DNA of 64,000 nucleotides from CAZSAL01 sp964604825 (GCA_964604825.1 CAZSAL010000005.1:21749-85748), one strand, 5' to 3'; shown: positions 50,575 through 61,150, numbered from the stretch's first letter. Notes: generated from the letters alone by a model not told the origin. Translations and numbers: made by a program.

Positions 50575-51323
50575 AAGTGAACGAAACAGTCCTCGAAATC
50601 CAGGGTCTTTCCTTCCATTATCCGGATGGGATGGAAGCGCTCAAGGGAGTCAATTTAAAACTCTGTAAATTTGAGCGCGTGGCGGTAATCGGGCCGAACG
50701 GCGCGGGCAAATCTACTTTGTTTTTTCATTTGAATGGGATTTTCCGGGGCACAGGAGAGATCCGTGTTCTCGGTCAATTGATGGATAACTCCACGCTTCA
50801 TGCGATACGCCGGCAGGTGGGGCTGGTTTTTCAGGATCCCGACGATCAGCTTTTTATGCCAACCGTTTTTGAGGACGTGGCATTTGGGCCGGTCAACCTC
50901 GGCCTGAGCGAGGCCCAGGTCCGCGACCGCGTTCGCACGGCGCTTCACTGGGTGGGAATGGAAGGTTCGGAAGCGCTGGTCCCGCATCATTTGAGCGTGG
51001 GACAGAAAAAGAAAATTGCCCTGGCAACCGTCCTCTCGATGGATGCTAAAATCCTGGCGTTTGACGAGCCCTCCACCGGACTCGACCCGCGAAGCCGCCG
51101 TTCGCTGATTGAGCTGTTGAAAAAGCTGCCGCAGCCGCAGCTTATCGCCACGCACGATCTTGATTTGACCCTGGAAGTCTGCAGCCGGGCGGTCCTTATG
51201 GATGGCGGGCGCGTGATCGCCGACGGCAGTATCCCTGATATTTACGAAGACAAGGCCCTGCTTGAAGCGCACGGGCTGGAGCAGCCGCGCAGCTGGGCCG
51301 CGAGAGCAGAGGATGCGTCATGA
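50571..51323 (+). CDS. cbiO: ECF transporter ATPase
   Basis: A 250-residue ABC ATPase: Walker A GPNGAGKST, Q-loop VFQDPDDQLF, signature LSVGQKKK, Walker B ILAFDEPSTGLD, and H-loop ATHD. The start at ATG 50571 overlaps the cbiQ stop. It powers metal uptake. Its 3' end overlaps crcB by ATGA, so crcB is co-translated. Confidence 0.95.
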   Translation: MKVNETVLEIQGLSFHYPDGMEALKGVNLKLCKFERVAVIGPNGAGKSTLFFHLNGIFRGTGEIRVLGQLMDNSTLHAIRRQVGLVFQDPDDQLFMPTVFEDVAFGPVNLGLSEAQVRDRVRTALHWVGMEGSEALVPHHLSVGQKKKIALATVLSMDAKILAFDEPSTGLDPRSRRSLIELLKKLPQPQLIATHDLDLTLEVCSRAVLMDGGRVIADGSIPDIYEDKALLEAHGLEQPRSWAARAEDAS

Positions 51324-51691
51324 GATTCTGGTATCTGATAATTGGATCGATCGCCGGGGGATTCGCGCGTTATTTCGTCGCCGGCGAGATTTATAAGCGT
51401 ACGGGAACAGGTTTTCCGTGGGGCACGCTTATCGTTAATGTGACCGGGTGCCTGCTGATCGGCCTGTTCAACAGCCTTGCGGAAGAAAAATTCATTCTCA
51501 GCCCGGAGCAGAGGATTCTGATGATGACCGGCTTCTGCGGCGCCTACACCACGTTTTCCACATTTATTCTTGAAACGTCCGGCTTGCTGCGGGATGGAGA
51601 ATTTTTTCTTGGAACGGCAAATGTCGCGGTAAGCGTCCTGGCGGGATATGCTTTTTTCCGCCTCGGCGCTTTCCTGGTAAAAATCATATAG
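51320..51691 (+). CDS. crcB: CrcB/FluC fluoride channel
   Basis: A 123-residue four-helix protein: GSIAGGFARYFV, WGTLIVNVTGCLLIGLF, and GFCGAYTTFSTFILE (the conserved TTFSTF pore helix). Dimers export fluoride. It is unusual to find it as the last membrane gene of a cobalt/nickel ECF operon; no fluoride riboswitch is seen because it lies inside the operon. Confidence 0.95.
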   Translation: MRFWYLIIGSIAGGFARYFVAGEIYKRTGTGFPWGTLIVNVTGCLLIGLFNSLAEEKFILSPEQRILMMTGFCGAYTTFSTFILETSGLLRDGEFFLGTANVAVSVLAGYAFFRLGAFLVKII

Positions 51692-51702
51692 GAGAACATG
51701 TC

Positions 51703-52035
51703 ATGAAAATCCCGCAGGATGGAAAGTTGCTCAGGATTTTTATAGGAGAGATGGACCGCTGGGATGGCAGGCCTCTCTATGAGGAGATCGTTATGCTGGC
51801 CCGCCGGGAAAAGATGGCCGGGGCGACGGCGCTGAAGGGAATGATGGGTTTCGGGCGGAAAAGCCACATGCATACCGCCAAGCTGCTGCGCCTTTCCGAG
51901 GACCTGCCAATTGTGGTTGAGATTGTGGACAGCGAGGAGAAGATAAACGCTTTCATGCCGAAACTCGATGTCATGATCAAGGAAGGTCTTGTCACGCTGG
52001 AAAAGGCCAACGTTTTGCTTTACCGCGGCGAATAA
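51703..52035 (+). CDS. DUF190 protein
   Basis: A 110-residue PII-like-fold protein: LLRIFIGEMDRWDGRPLYEEIVMLARREKMAGATALKGMMGFG. DUF190 genes commonly sit beside crcB, which supports a link with fluoride resistance or its regulation, though the biochemical role is not known. It starts 11 bases after crcB. Confidence 0.9.
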   Translation: MKIPQDGKLLRIFIGEMDRWDGRPLYEEIVMLARREKMAGATALKGMMGFGRKSHMHTAKLLRLSEDLPIVVEIVDSEEKINAFMPKLDVMIKEGLVTLEKANVLLYRGE

Positions 52036-52104
52036 ATTTATTATTTCTTGATTTGTATGCCATGATGATATACTTGGAGATGTACGCGGTCTACGGGGGG
52101 CGTG

Positions 52105-53772
<1,668 letters not shown>

Positions 53773-53831
53773 CGCAAGTTCCATCCTGCCGTACATGAAG
53801 CGGCGGCCCTGCCACTGGTATACTTTCCTGC

Positions 53832-54896
53832 ATGTATTCCTTTCCTGGATTTAATCCGGCAGAGATAGCGGCAGGCGAACCGTTGACCGCTGCCTTGAGG
53901 TCGCAGCTCGTTCAGTCCGTGGAAAAGGACTCCATCCCCTGTTCCGTCTGGGGCGGTCTTTCCGCGGAACATCAGGCTGATGAGCGCGCTGCGACTCTCG
54001 CCGGGACGGGAGGAGTTTTTGCCCGCTGGTGGCGAACACGCGTGCCTCACGCGGAAATTCCATGGGGCAGCCTCTGGCGGGTTTATATCCCTTTGGCGCA
54101 ATGGATTTTGCGCCGAAAACGTTCCCTGCCGGGGAAGCTCTTTGTCTTTGGCGTGAACGGTACCATCGGACAAGGCAAATCAGTCCTTGCTGAAAGCCTG
54201 GTTGTCCTGCTGAATCAGCTGTTGCGGCCGGAAGAAGGCCGCGCGCTGACGCGCTCGCTGGACGACTATTATCTTCCGAAAGTCCTTCGTGAAAAACCGG
54301 AGTTCCGCGCCCTGGGTTATGATCCGGGTCCGGGGGTTTCAAACCGCGGCCCGGCGGGAACGCACGATGTCCGAAGACTGTGCGGGGATATGAATATTTT
54401 AGAGCGCGCTTCGGAAGGAACCATCACGGAGCTGCCGCGATTTGATAAACAGGCAGATGATCGCGCGGCGGAGCCATATCCTTTTTTCGGGCGCGCCGCA
54501 GTATTTATTCTGGACGGGTGGTTCGTAGGCTGCGAGACATCGGTGGACTGGCGGAATTTGTCCGCCGGGCTGAAGCGTTCAGCCGGGAAAGCCCTGCCGG
54601 AGTATGCCCCTGCCTTTGACCGCCTTGACGGTCTCTGGGCCTTTGAACCGCCTCCTATCAAGCAAATATTAGTGGACAGGCTTAACCAGCAGGCTTATCT
54701 TGACAGGTCCAGCGGCAGATCCGGCATGAGTCCGGACTCAATCAAACGTTTTGTCCGGTATTTTTATGAAGACTCCTGGCAGCCCGGTTTAACTTCCTGT
54801 TTCCCTGCCGAGGAGCGGGTGTCTTTTTGGGCAAAAGTGGATTCATCTCATGAGTTCATCAGTGTGCGTAACGGCGGCAGGGCACAGCCGGCATAA
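53832..54896 (+). CDS. P-loop sugar-acid kinase, D-glycerate 3-kinase-like
   Basis: A 354-residue protein of the uridine kinase/PRK-like group: Walker A GVNGTIGQGKS, acidic SLDDYYLP, RGPAGTHDV, and ILDGWFVG as a Walker B-like strand. These match plant/fungal-type GLYK D-glycerate 3-kinases, which make 3-phosphoglycerate from glycerate. The N-terminal 100 residues are variable. Substrate assignment is from motifs only. Confidence 0.75.
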   Translation: MYSFPGFNPAEIAAGEPLTAALRSQLVQSVEKDSIPCSVWGGLSAEHQADERAATLAGTGGVFARWWRTRVPHAEIPWGSLWRVYIPLAQWILRRKRSLPGKLFVFGVNGTIGQGKSVLAESLVVLLNQLLRPEEGRALTRSLDDYYLPKVLREKPEFRALGYDPGPGVSNRGPAGTHDVRRLCGDMNILERASEGTITELPRFDKQADDRAAEPYPFFGRAAVFILDGWFVGCETSVDWRNLSAGLKRSAGKALPEYAPAFDRLDGLWAFEPPPIKQILVDRLNQQAYLDRSSGRSGMSPDSIKRFVRYFYEDSWQPGLTSCFPAEERVSFWAKVDSSHEFISVRNGGRAQPA

Positions 54897-54957
54897 TCCT
54901 CGACATTTAAATCTTCTTACTTTCAAGCGCCGATAGTAAAATTGAATTATCAAAGCT

Positions 54958-55773
54958 ATGAGACGTATTTTTTTTGTGTGCCTGGCAGCAGTGTCGACTG
55001 CGGCCGCGGCAGCCCGCCAGTTGACGGTCGTCCCCAGCCCGGCCCTTGAACCTTTAATGCGGCAGGCTGCAAAGAGCTTTGAAATCCGCCATCCCGGAAC
55101 GGTCATCCATACGGAGCTGGAGCATGCTGCGGGGGAAACCCCTGATATAGTCGCGATAAACCGTCCGCTTGCTCCTGGTGAAGGAAGCCTGGAGTCCACA
55201 ACTGTCGGCTGGAACGGCGCGGCGCTTATAGTTAACGGTAAAAATCCGATCGGCAATCTCACCAGAGAGCGCGTTAAGGACATTCTTGAAGGCCGCATAA
55301 GGAACTGGAAAGAAGTCGGCGGTGAAAATGCCGGGATCCAGCTTGTAATGCAGGATGCAGGGCCGGTGCACGACCTTGTTTCAGAATTTTTTGGACTGCG
55401 CATGCAGCCGCCAGGCGCGCTGGTGTTGCGTACCAACGAGCTTGTAATCAATCAGGTTTTGGGAAATCCGGATGCAATCGGTTACGTTTCAATGGCGGTT
55501 TTACCTGACATCGAAGAAGAAACAAGTATTCATCCATTGCGTCTTGACGGGGTTGAGCCGAACCTTGCTACGATTAAAAGCGGTTCGTACAGTCTTGTGC
55601 GCCCGCTGAATCTTGTCACAAAGAAACAGCCGCCGGTATTGGCAAAATCCTTCATTAAGTTCTTTTTGAGTCCTCCCGGACAAACCATTCTTTTGCGGAA
55701 AGAATTTGTCCCTCTTTCTCCCGTCTCCGCTTCCCTCAGATCAAGAATCCGCGGCCTGGTGGAGGCCGGCTGA
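54958..55773 (+). CDS. PstS-like periplasmic binding protein
   Basis: A 271-residue protein with a signal peptide (MRRIFFVCLAAVSTAAAAA). LTRERVKDILEGRIRNWKEVGG, NELVINQVLGNPDAIGYVSMAV, and RPLNLVTKK follow the PstS/PBP-like fold. The phosphate-binding TGSGxG motif is not obvious, so it may bind another anion or act as a sensor. No transporter genes are next to it. Confidence 0.82.
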   Translation: MRRIFFVCLAAVSTAAAAARQLTVVPSPALEPLMRQAAKSFEIRHPGTVIHTELEHAAGETPDIVAINRPLAPGEGSLESTTVGWNGAALIVNGKNPIGNLTRERVKDILEGRIRNWKEVGGENAGIQLVMQDAGPVHDLVSEFFGLRMQPPGALVLRTNELVINQVLGNPDAIGYVSMAVLPDIEEETSIHPLRLDGVEPNLATIKSGSYSLVRPLNLVTKKQPPVLAKSFIKFFLSPPGQTILLRKEFVPLSPVSASLRSRIRGLVEAG

Positions 55774-55819
55774 TTAAGCTCATTGCAACTCGCCTGGATA
55801 AGAAAGTGTCATAAGGTTT

Positions 55820-56827
55820 ATGGCGCCGAAATCGGTCATTGGTGTCGACCTTGGAGGGACCAAAACATTATTAGGACTTTTCGATGAAAAATTTCATCTC
55901 CTTGAAGAGAAGAAATTTAAAACGCCGATCGCTGATAAGGATGACAGGGTATTCATACGTGAGTTTTCCCAGGCCATAGATCATCTGATCATAAAATCCC
56001 AGATTGAGAACCTGGAACTGGTGGGTGTGGGCGTAGGCTGCGCCGGTTTTGTGCATGGCGAAAAAGGTGTGGTGAATAGTTCGCCAAATATCAATTTCCT
56101 CAAAGGTTATCCTCTCGGAGAAACCATTGCTAAAATCGCAAAATCAAACGTCGTAATAGGGCATGACGTGCAGGTCGGACTTTACGGAGAACACCAACTG
56201 GGCGCCGCAGTCGGGTTGTCCCAGGTTATCGGCGTTTTTCTTGGAACGGGCATTGGGGGAGCGATCATCATAGACGGGAAGCTTTATAAAGGCGCCACCG
56301 GTTATGCCGGAGAAATCGGCCATTATATGATGCAGCCGCTGGGCCCTTTAGCCGGGTCCGAACGTCAGGGGATACTCGATAATATCGCCAGTCGTCATGC
56401 CATTGCAGGAGAGGCGGCAGCCCTGGCCGCTAAACATTGGGCTCCGGCGCTTTTCGCCGGGGTCGGCGCCGATGTAAGCAAAATCAACAGCCAGACTCTG
56501 GCTGAATCCATCAAGAACGGCGATAAAAAGATTAAAGAACTTGTGGCTTCGCGCGCCCGTACGGTTGGAATCGTGCTGGCTAATCTGGTCAACTTCCTTA
56601 GCCCGGAAATGGTGGTGCTCGGAGGCGGACTGGTTGAGGCGATGCCTTCCATGATCCTGAGCGAAGTTGAAAAAGGCATCCGCGATTTTACTCTGCGCGA
56701 GATTTCCAGATCACTGAAGGTGGTGCAGGCCAAACTGCGGGATCACGCCATCACAACGGGAGCGGCAAAAATGGTATGGGACCGTTTCTGTCAGAAGCGG
56801 GAAAAATACGGGATGGTTGTGGCTTAA
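55820..56827 (+). CDS. ROK-family sugar kinase lacking the zinc motif
   Basis: A 335-residue ROK protein: GVDLGGTKT (ATP-binding), GVGVGCAGFV, FLGTGIGGAIIIDG, and GEIGHYMMQPLG (catalytic-region ExGH). Normal ROK kinases continue with CxCGxxGC; here the segment is LAGSERQGILDNIAS, without Cys. Substrate could be glucose, GlcNAc or a related sugar; given the cell-wall recycling genes a MurNAc or GlcNAc kinase is possible, but this is a guess. Confidence 0.88.
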   Translation: MAPKSVIGVDLGGTKTLLGLFDEKFHLLEEKKFKTPIADKDDRVFIREFSQAIDHLIIKSQIENLELVGVGVGCAGFVHGEKGVVNSSPNINFLKGYPLGETIAKIAKSNVVIGHDVQVGLYGEHQLGAAVGLSQVIGVFLGTGIGGAIIIDGKLYKGATGYAGEIGHYMMQPLGPLAGSERQGILDNIASRHAIAGEAAALAAKHWAPALFAGVGADVSKINSQTLAESIKNGDKKIKELVASRARTVGIVLANLVNFLSPEMVVLGGGLVEAMPSMILSEVEKGIRDFTLREISRSLKVVQAKLRDHAITTGAAKMVWDRFCQKREKYGMVVA

Positions 56828-56851
56828 GTACAGGCATGGCACAATAGTATT

Positions 56852-57484
56852 GTGCTGGCCATAATTCTTGCCTTTTTTTTGACGGGGTGTGTTCGCTTTC
56901 CTGTGCAGAATTCGCCGGACGTCCAGAAGTCTTCCGCTGCGGAAATCAAATTGCCCGCGCATATTTCCGTATTGCCGCCGTTAAACAGGACTCCGTCGGC
57001 GGATGGCAGAATCCTGCTGCGCGCTTTTGTTGTACGCAAGCTCGGGCGTGATCTCGGCTATCTCGTTCAAGATGCGGATCAGACTGATGCAATCCTGAGT
57101 TCACAGATGCCTCAGGATTCGCAGATGCCGTTGGCCCTTTATGCGGAAAAAGAAGACAATTCCAGGCTCGCATCCATTCTCGGCGCGGAGGGGCTGCTGC
57201 ATTCCGAGTTGCTGGAATGCGCGAAATCGAGCCTGACGATTTACTCGGAAACAAAAGTGAAGGCGCGTTTCTGGCTGACCGATGCTCAAGGGAAAAAGAT
57301 CTGGGAAACAGAAAAACATTTCGAAACAGGCGGTTTGGGGTCAGGACGCGCTTCTCCGGCCAGCTCCCTGTCCGATAGCCAGCTGCCTTCTGATGTTATG
57401 GAGCGCGTCCGTCATTCCGATGTGGCCGATCCCCTGCTGCAGGTGGTGGAAGAAGCTTTTCAGAATGTGGCCCGCTGTTATTAA
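56852..57484 (+). CDS. Lipoprotein, GNA1162/DUF799-like
   Basis: A 210-residue protein starting at GTG with a short hydrophobic leader and lipobox LTGC. ISVLPPLNRTPSAD, LGYLVQDADQTDAIL, LGAEGLLHSELLEC and ARFWLTDAQGKKIWE follow the order of the GNA1162/DUF799 lipoprotein family, associated with outer-membrane transport systems. It follows the ROK kinase by 24 bases. The assignment is from pattern only. Confidence 0.65.
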   Translation: MLAIILAFFLTGCVRFPVQNSPDVQKSSAAEIKLPAHISVLPPLNRTPSADGRILLRAFVVRKLGRDLGYLVQDADQTDAILSSQMPQDSQMPLALYAEKEDNSRLASILGAEGLLHSELLECAKSSLTIYSETKVKARFWLTDAQGKKIWETEKHFETGGLGSGRASPASSLSDSQLPSDVMERVRHSDVADPLLQVVEEAFQNVARCY

Positions 57485-57518
57485 TATTGGAAAAGTTGGA
57501 TGTGAATTTGGTATTTTA

Positions 57519-57544
57519 AAAGCCCTCTTAAGAGGGCAATTTTA
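57519..57544 (+). terminator. Rho-independent terminator
   Basis: Perfect 16-base palindrome GCCCTCTTAAGAGGGC followed by AATTTT. Its last bases merge with the GIY-YIG element repeat that begins at 57535. Confidence 0.8.
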
Positions 57545-57670
57545 CAGAACAGTCAGTGAGAGCTTCCTGGGCCCGTAGCTCCCGCCACTACGGCTTAGGC
57601 GGGCCCTCCAGAGACGTAGTGGAGGACAGTTGGAATCGGGTAGAGCGGTCGCCGTGGCGACAGGTCGCAT

Positions 57671-57919
57671 ATGTTCCAAGTATATATATTGCGAAGTCTT
57701 AAGAATGGCCGGTTTTATACCGGCTCTACTGATAATGTGAGACGGCGAATAAAGGAGCATAATGATGGCCGAAGCAAGGCTACACGTTATATCCGCCCAT
57801 TTGAAGTTATTCACATTGAGCAATTTTCTTCCCGAGCAGAGGCAATGCAAAGAGAAAAGTTTCTGAAAACGGGAAGAGGTCGTGAAGAACTAAAGGCAAT
57901 TTTACAGAACAGTCAGTGA
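57671..57919 (+). CDS. Single-domain GIY-YIG nuclease
   Basis: An 82-residue GIY-YIG domain: VYILRSLKNGRFYTGSTDNVRRRIKEHNDG, RYIRPFEVIHIEQF, then REKFLKTGRGREELKAIL. The catalytic Arg (RRR) and Glu (REKFL) are present. It differs clearly from the copy at 45905, so the two were not produced by a recent duplication. The gene lies 10 bases upstream of an intact tRNA-Ala, and its last 8 codons are duplicated at 57535. Confidence 0.9.
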   Translation: MFQVYILRSLKNGRFYTGSTDNVRRRIKEHNDGRSKATRYIRPFEVIHIEQFSSRAEAMQREKFLKTGRGREELKAILQNSQ

Positions 57920-57928
57920 GAGCTTCCT

Positions 57929-58001
57929 GGGCCCGTAGCTCAGTTGGGAGAGCGCCTGCATGGCATGCAGGAGGTCGCCGGTTCGACCCCGGTCGGGTCC
58001 A
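57929..58001 (+). tRNA. tRNA-Ala (GGC)
   Basis: Acceptor GGGCCCG/CGGGTCC with the G3-U70 identity pair of tRNA-Ala, D-arm GCTCAGTTGGGAGAGC, anticodon arm CCTGC-ATGGCAT-GCAGG (anticodon GGC), T-arm CCGG-TTCGACC-CCGG. Discriminator A; no encoded CCA. Confidence 0.95.
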
Positions 58002-58164
58002 GTAAGCTCTCACTTTTTTTTGGGAGAGCGGTCGCCGTGGCGACAGGTCGGTCGCCAGTAAGTTCTGGCGACTCGGGTCCAGTAAGCTCTCACTTTTTTT
58101 TGGGAGAGCGGTCGCCGGTTCGACCCCGGTCGGGTCCAGTAAGCCTTTTTAACGAATTAACAAT

Positions 58165-59325
58165 ATGCGAAGGGCATTTTTTAAATCTGTTATTTTTCTC
58201 ATAAGCGTATTGTTTTGCACTTCTCAAACAATGGCGGTTTCATATCCCGATTATCTGCGTACTGGCTATGTGCGCGGATGGGTCCTGCCCACGAACGCGT
58301 TTGTACGGGGAGAGAGCTCTTCCAGCGGCAAGATTGATGAATATCAGTCGGGATTCATGGAATTGGGATGGCAGACCACCGGCGAAGAGCCCTGGCAGCG
58401 GGCATATAACCTTCCATCCTATGGAATAGGACTCCAGGGCGGCGGGTTTAACGATAACGGCCAGATAGGTCAACCGGTTTCTGGCTACATGTTTTTTATC
58501 TATCCGATAAAGCGCTGGGGAAAATGGACTATTAACACGAATTGGAAAGTGGGATTGGCGGGCCATTGGCATACGTTTGACGACGTCGATAATCCGAACA
58601 ACATAGCGATCAGCGCTCCGGTTACGCTCTTGCTGGATTTAGGCGGGACTTTGGATTATTCAATCACCGATAATCTTGCCCTGGGATTCGGCGCGACTTA
58701 CACGCATTTCTCCGACGGGGGATCAAAGCAGCCAAATCAGGGGTTGAACAGCGCCTCGCCGCTTGTCCAGCTGACTTACAACTTTCAGGAACGCCCGGCC
58801 ATCCCGAAGCAAATTTTGCCGCCTTACACGCCAAACTGGGAGGTTGACCTTCAAGGGTGGGGGGGGTGGACAAATCTCGGAACAACTCACCTTGAAAGTG
58901 CGCCCACCACCAGTTTCCCAACGCATAATTTTCCGGCGGCGGGAATTACGGCCTTATTGAATCGCCAGATATCATGGAAGTCAAAAGTTGGGGCCGGGCT
59001 GGACATAGACTACGACGACAGCCATACCAAGGAAATCGCGCAGGACGGGACGGTGACGGATCTTGCTTCCTCTTTCTGGGACAAAATGAGTCTTGGACCG
59101 GTAGGGGGATACGAGCAGGTCATCGGGCGTTTTTCGGTGATCGTACAAATAGGATACGCTGCTTTACGAAAATCTATTCCTGATCAAACGCCCAATCTTT
59201 ACCAGAGAGTCGGTTTCAAATATCATTTCTGTAAGGACGCTTTTCTGGGTTTAAATGTCCGCATCCATGATTTTCAAAAAACACAGCATCTGGAATTCAC
59301 CATTGGGCGCCGGTGGGTCATCTAG
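58165..59325 (+). CDS. PagL-like lipid A deacylase family outer-membrane protein
   Basis: A 386-residue protein with a signal peptide (FKSVIFLISVLFCTSQTMA) and many alternating beta strands. FGATYTHFSDGGSKQPNQGLN closely follows the PagL active-site region (HxS followed by PNxGxN), where His and Ser remove a 3-O-acyl chain from lipid A. The second half (about residues 215-386) looks like a repeat of the beta-rich unit but lacks the HxS motif. It suggests an outer membrane with lipid A. The last bases of the sequence are followed by the pilin gene. Confidence 0.8.
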   Translation: MRRAFFKSVIFLISVLFCTSQTMAVSYPDYLRTGYVRGWVLPTNAFVRGESSSSGKIDEYQSGFMELGWQTTGEEPWQRAYNLPSYGIGLQGGGFNDNGQIGQPVSGYMFFIYPIKRWGKWTINTNWKVGLAGHWHTFDDVDNPNNIAISAPVTLLLDLGGTLDYSITDNLALGFGATYTHFSDGGSKQPNQGLNSASPLVQLTYNFQERPAIPKQILPPYTPNWEVDLQGWGGWTNLGTTHLESAPTTSFPTHNFPAAGITALLNRQISWKSKVGAGLDIDYDDSHTKEIAQDGTVTDLASSFWDKMSLGPVGGYEQVIGRFSVIVQIGYAALRKSIPDQTPNLYQRVGFKYHFCKDAFLGLNVRIHDFQKTQHLEFTIGRRWVI

Positions 59326-59368
59326 AATTGTCCTTTACATAGCGTCAATTTTTTCTATGATCTTCTCA

Positions 59369-59809
59369 ATGAAAAATCGGCGGGTGGGATTTACTTTAAT
59401 CGAACTGATGCTGGTGGTGGCCATAATCGGGATATTGGCTTCCATCGCTATCCCTAAATTTTCACAACTCATTATAAAGAGTAATGAGGCTGCAACCATG
59501 GGAAGCCTGGGTACGGTGAGATCGGCTATCAGCGCCTATTATTCCGACAATGAAGGTGTCTTCCCGAATGACACGCTTGGTTGTCTCTCGGTAGGCAGCC
59601 GGTATCTTCAAAACTTCCCCAGTGCAAATTTGCCCCAGACCCCCAATAACACTGGTCATGACAAAAGCCCCACGGTCACCGGAACGACGGGTATTCTGGA
59701 CCAGGGTGGGTGGCTTTACAACAATAATTCTTCCGATTCTTCATGGGGGCGCTTCATGGTGGCATGTACCCATAGCGACCTCAAAGGGAACGTCTGGACT
59801 TCCTACTAG
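59369..59809 (+). CDS. Type IV pilin-like (pseudopilin) protein
   Basis: MKNRRVGFTLIELMLVVAII: a classic class III signal, cleaved after Gly by a prepilin peptidase and methylated on Phe, with the Glu5 in place. The remaining 120 residues are a soluble head with Asn/Ser-rich C-terminus. A pilus or type II secretion assembly is implied elsewhere in the genome; no assembly genes occur here. An upstream in-frame ATG at 59357 is also possible. Confidence 0.9.
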   Translation: MKNRRVGFTLIELMLVVAIIGILASIAIPKFSQLIIKSNEAATMGSLGTVRSAISAYYSDNEGVFPNDTLGCLSVGSRYLQNFPSANLPQTPNNTGHDKSPTVTGTTGILDQGGWLYNNNSSDSSWGRFMVACTHSDLKGNVWTSY

Positions 59810-59815
59810 CGGGTT

Positions 59816-61150
59816 TTATAAGGTCGCTCTCTCCTGCTGAAGCGCATTGATCTGCCGATCGAGATTGGCCGTTTCCTCCTGGCGGTTGTAAGAGCGGTCT
59901 GAAAGCGTGCGCAATTGTTTATCTTCATCCAGGATCATGTTGAGAAATGACGCCGTCTGGCTGCCCGGCCTGACTTGATCCGAAAAAATTATCCCAATCC
60001 GTCCAAAAAGCAGGCCCGCGTCATAAATCCTGTTCCAGGCCTCGCTTTTTTCGCCCAAGACTTGCGATCGCTGGTGTGATTCATACAGGGTGGCTGCGGC
60101 ATCGCGGAGAAGCGTCAGCATCTCGGTTGCGCTGCCCGCCTGCTGGGCACGGTCCAGTTGCTCCAGCGCGCGGAGGCTTTTTTTCAAGGCGTCATGTTCT
60201 GCGGCATTGGCGGAAGCCATCAGCCGTTCTATGGCCCGCTTTTGAGCCGCTGTGTTGGCCCAGACGTCCTGAAGGGCCATGCCGCGTGCTATGCGGAGAT
60301 TTTGTTCGGTTGTCCAGCGATTTTCTTCCAGAAGATTACGCGTAACAAAATCAAATCCTTCCCAGAGAAACGGATCGTTGGCTTTGCGCGCCTCCTGCCG
60401 CAAACGGTTCCAGTTCAGCTCCCAGAGAAAATTATTTTTATCGTCGACTATGTCGCGCGCTTTTTTCAAGCGGGAAATCCTTCCGTCCAGGACCACGATT
60501 CTGGCGTCTTTAAATCCGGCAGAAGAGAAAACCGCATCCGGCATAATGGGTTCAGCCAGCGTTTTGATTGATGTCTCCGTAGCGCCTTTCTGATTTGCTG
60601 CGGGCGCGAAGCTCGCCCCGTTTGATGTTTGCGGTGCAGAGCCCGCGCCACTCGCGCATTTGTAAAAAAGATAGACGTCGGTTTTCTCTTTGCAGTGAGA
60701 ATAATGCGCGTCAACAGACAACTGACTGCGCAATTGAGAGATAGACTGTAGAAGTTCAGCTTGTTTTTTCCTCATGGTCGTTGCCCGGTCGGACGATGAT
60801 TTAAATTCTTCCCTGTGTTGATTCCATTCTTTGAAACGGTTATCGATATCCGCCGCCCGGGCGGCGCATGCGGGTTTGTCCTCAGGTTTTACCTGGTTTG
60901 CGACGCAATCACGTTCGTAATCAGAGCGTGTCTTATCCAGATCTTCACTTTGATTCAGCAGTTTCTGCAGCTCATCATCGAGGTGCTGGGGCAGGTCGGC
61001 CTGGCGCTGGATGCCGTTTTGCAGTTCCTGCCATTCGGTAAGCAGGCGACCCATTTCATCCAGCGGCGTGGTATCCATGGATGAAGAGGCCATCGCCGTT
61101 TGACAGAGAAACAGGATAAGTGGAATAAGCAAACGCTGGTTCATCGACAT
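59816..61150 (-). CDS. Exported coiled-coil protein, unknown
   Basis: A 444-residue protein with a signal peptide (RLLIPLILFLCQTAMA) and long charged helices (about 30-150 and 225-440) with heptad-like spacing. Four cysteines (two pairs: DCVANQVKPEDKPAC, HCKEKTDVYLFYKC) may form disulfides, fitting a periplasmic location. No catalytic motif. It overlaps nothing and is convergent with the pilin gene, 6 bases apart. Confidence 0.65.
   Translation of the reverse strand: MSMNQRLLIPLILFLCQTAMASSSMDTTPLDEMGRLLTEWQELQNGIQRQADLPQHLDDELQKLLNQSEDLDKTRSDYERDCVANQVKPEDKPACAARAADIDNRFKEWNQHREEFKSSSDRATTMRKKQAELLQSISQLRSQLSVDAHYSHCKEKTDVYLFYKCASGAGSAPQTSNGASFAPAANQKGATETSIKTLAEPIMPDAVFSSAGFKDARIVVLDGRISRLKKARDIVDDKNNFLWELNWNRLRQEARKANDPFLWEGFDFVTRNLLEENRWTTEQNLRIARGMALQDVWANTAAQKRAIERLMASANAAEHDALKKSLRALEQLDRAQQAGSATEMLTLLRDAAATLYESHQRSQVLGEKSEAWNRIYDAGLLFGRIGIIFSDQVRPGSQTASFLNMILDEDKQLRTLSDRSYNRQEETANLDRQINALQQERATL

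Larger units (their letters stand above)
57535..58138 (+). mobile_element. GIY-YIG element array at tRNA-Ala
   Basis: A 47-base direct repeat (57535-57581 and 57895-57941, 360 bases apart) holds the last codons of the GIY-YIG gene plus the first 13 bases of tRNA-Ala. Between them lie a GC-rich double hairpin (57582-57630), a tRNA-like stretch with GTCGCCGTGGCGAC, and the nuclease gene. After the intact tRNA (57929-58001) come two truncated tRNA 3' halves (58022-58081, the first with the same 26-base element segment as 57642-57667; and 58102-58138). Confidence 0.8.

Noticed and set aside
58022..58138. Additional tRNA genes downstream of tRNA-Ala
   Set aside because: Only 3' halves are present; acceptor 5' strand, D-arm or anticodon arm are missing, so they are treated as duplicated fragments.
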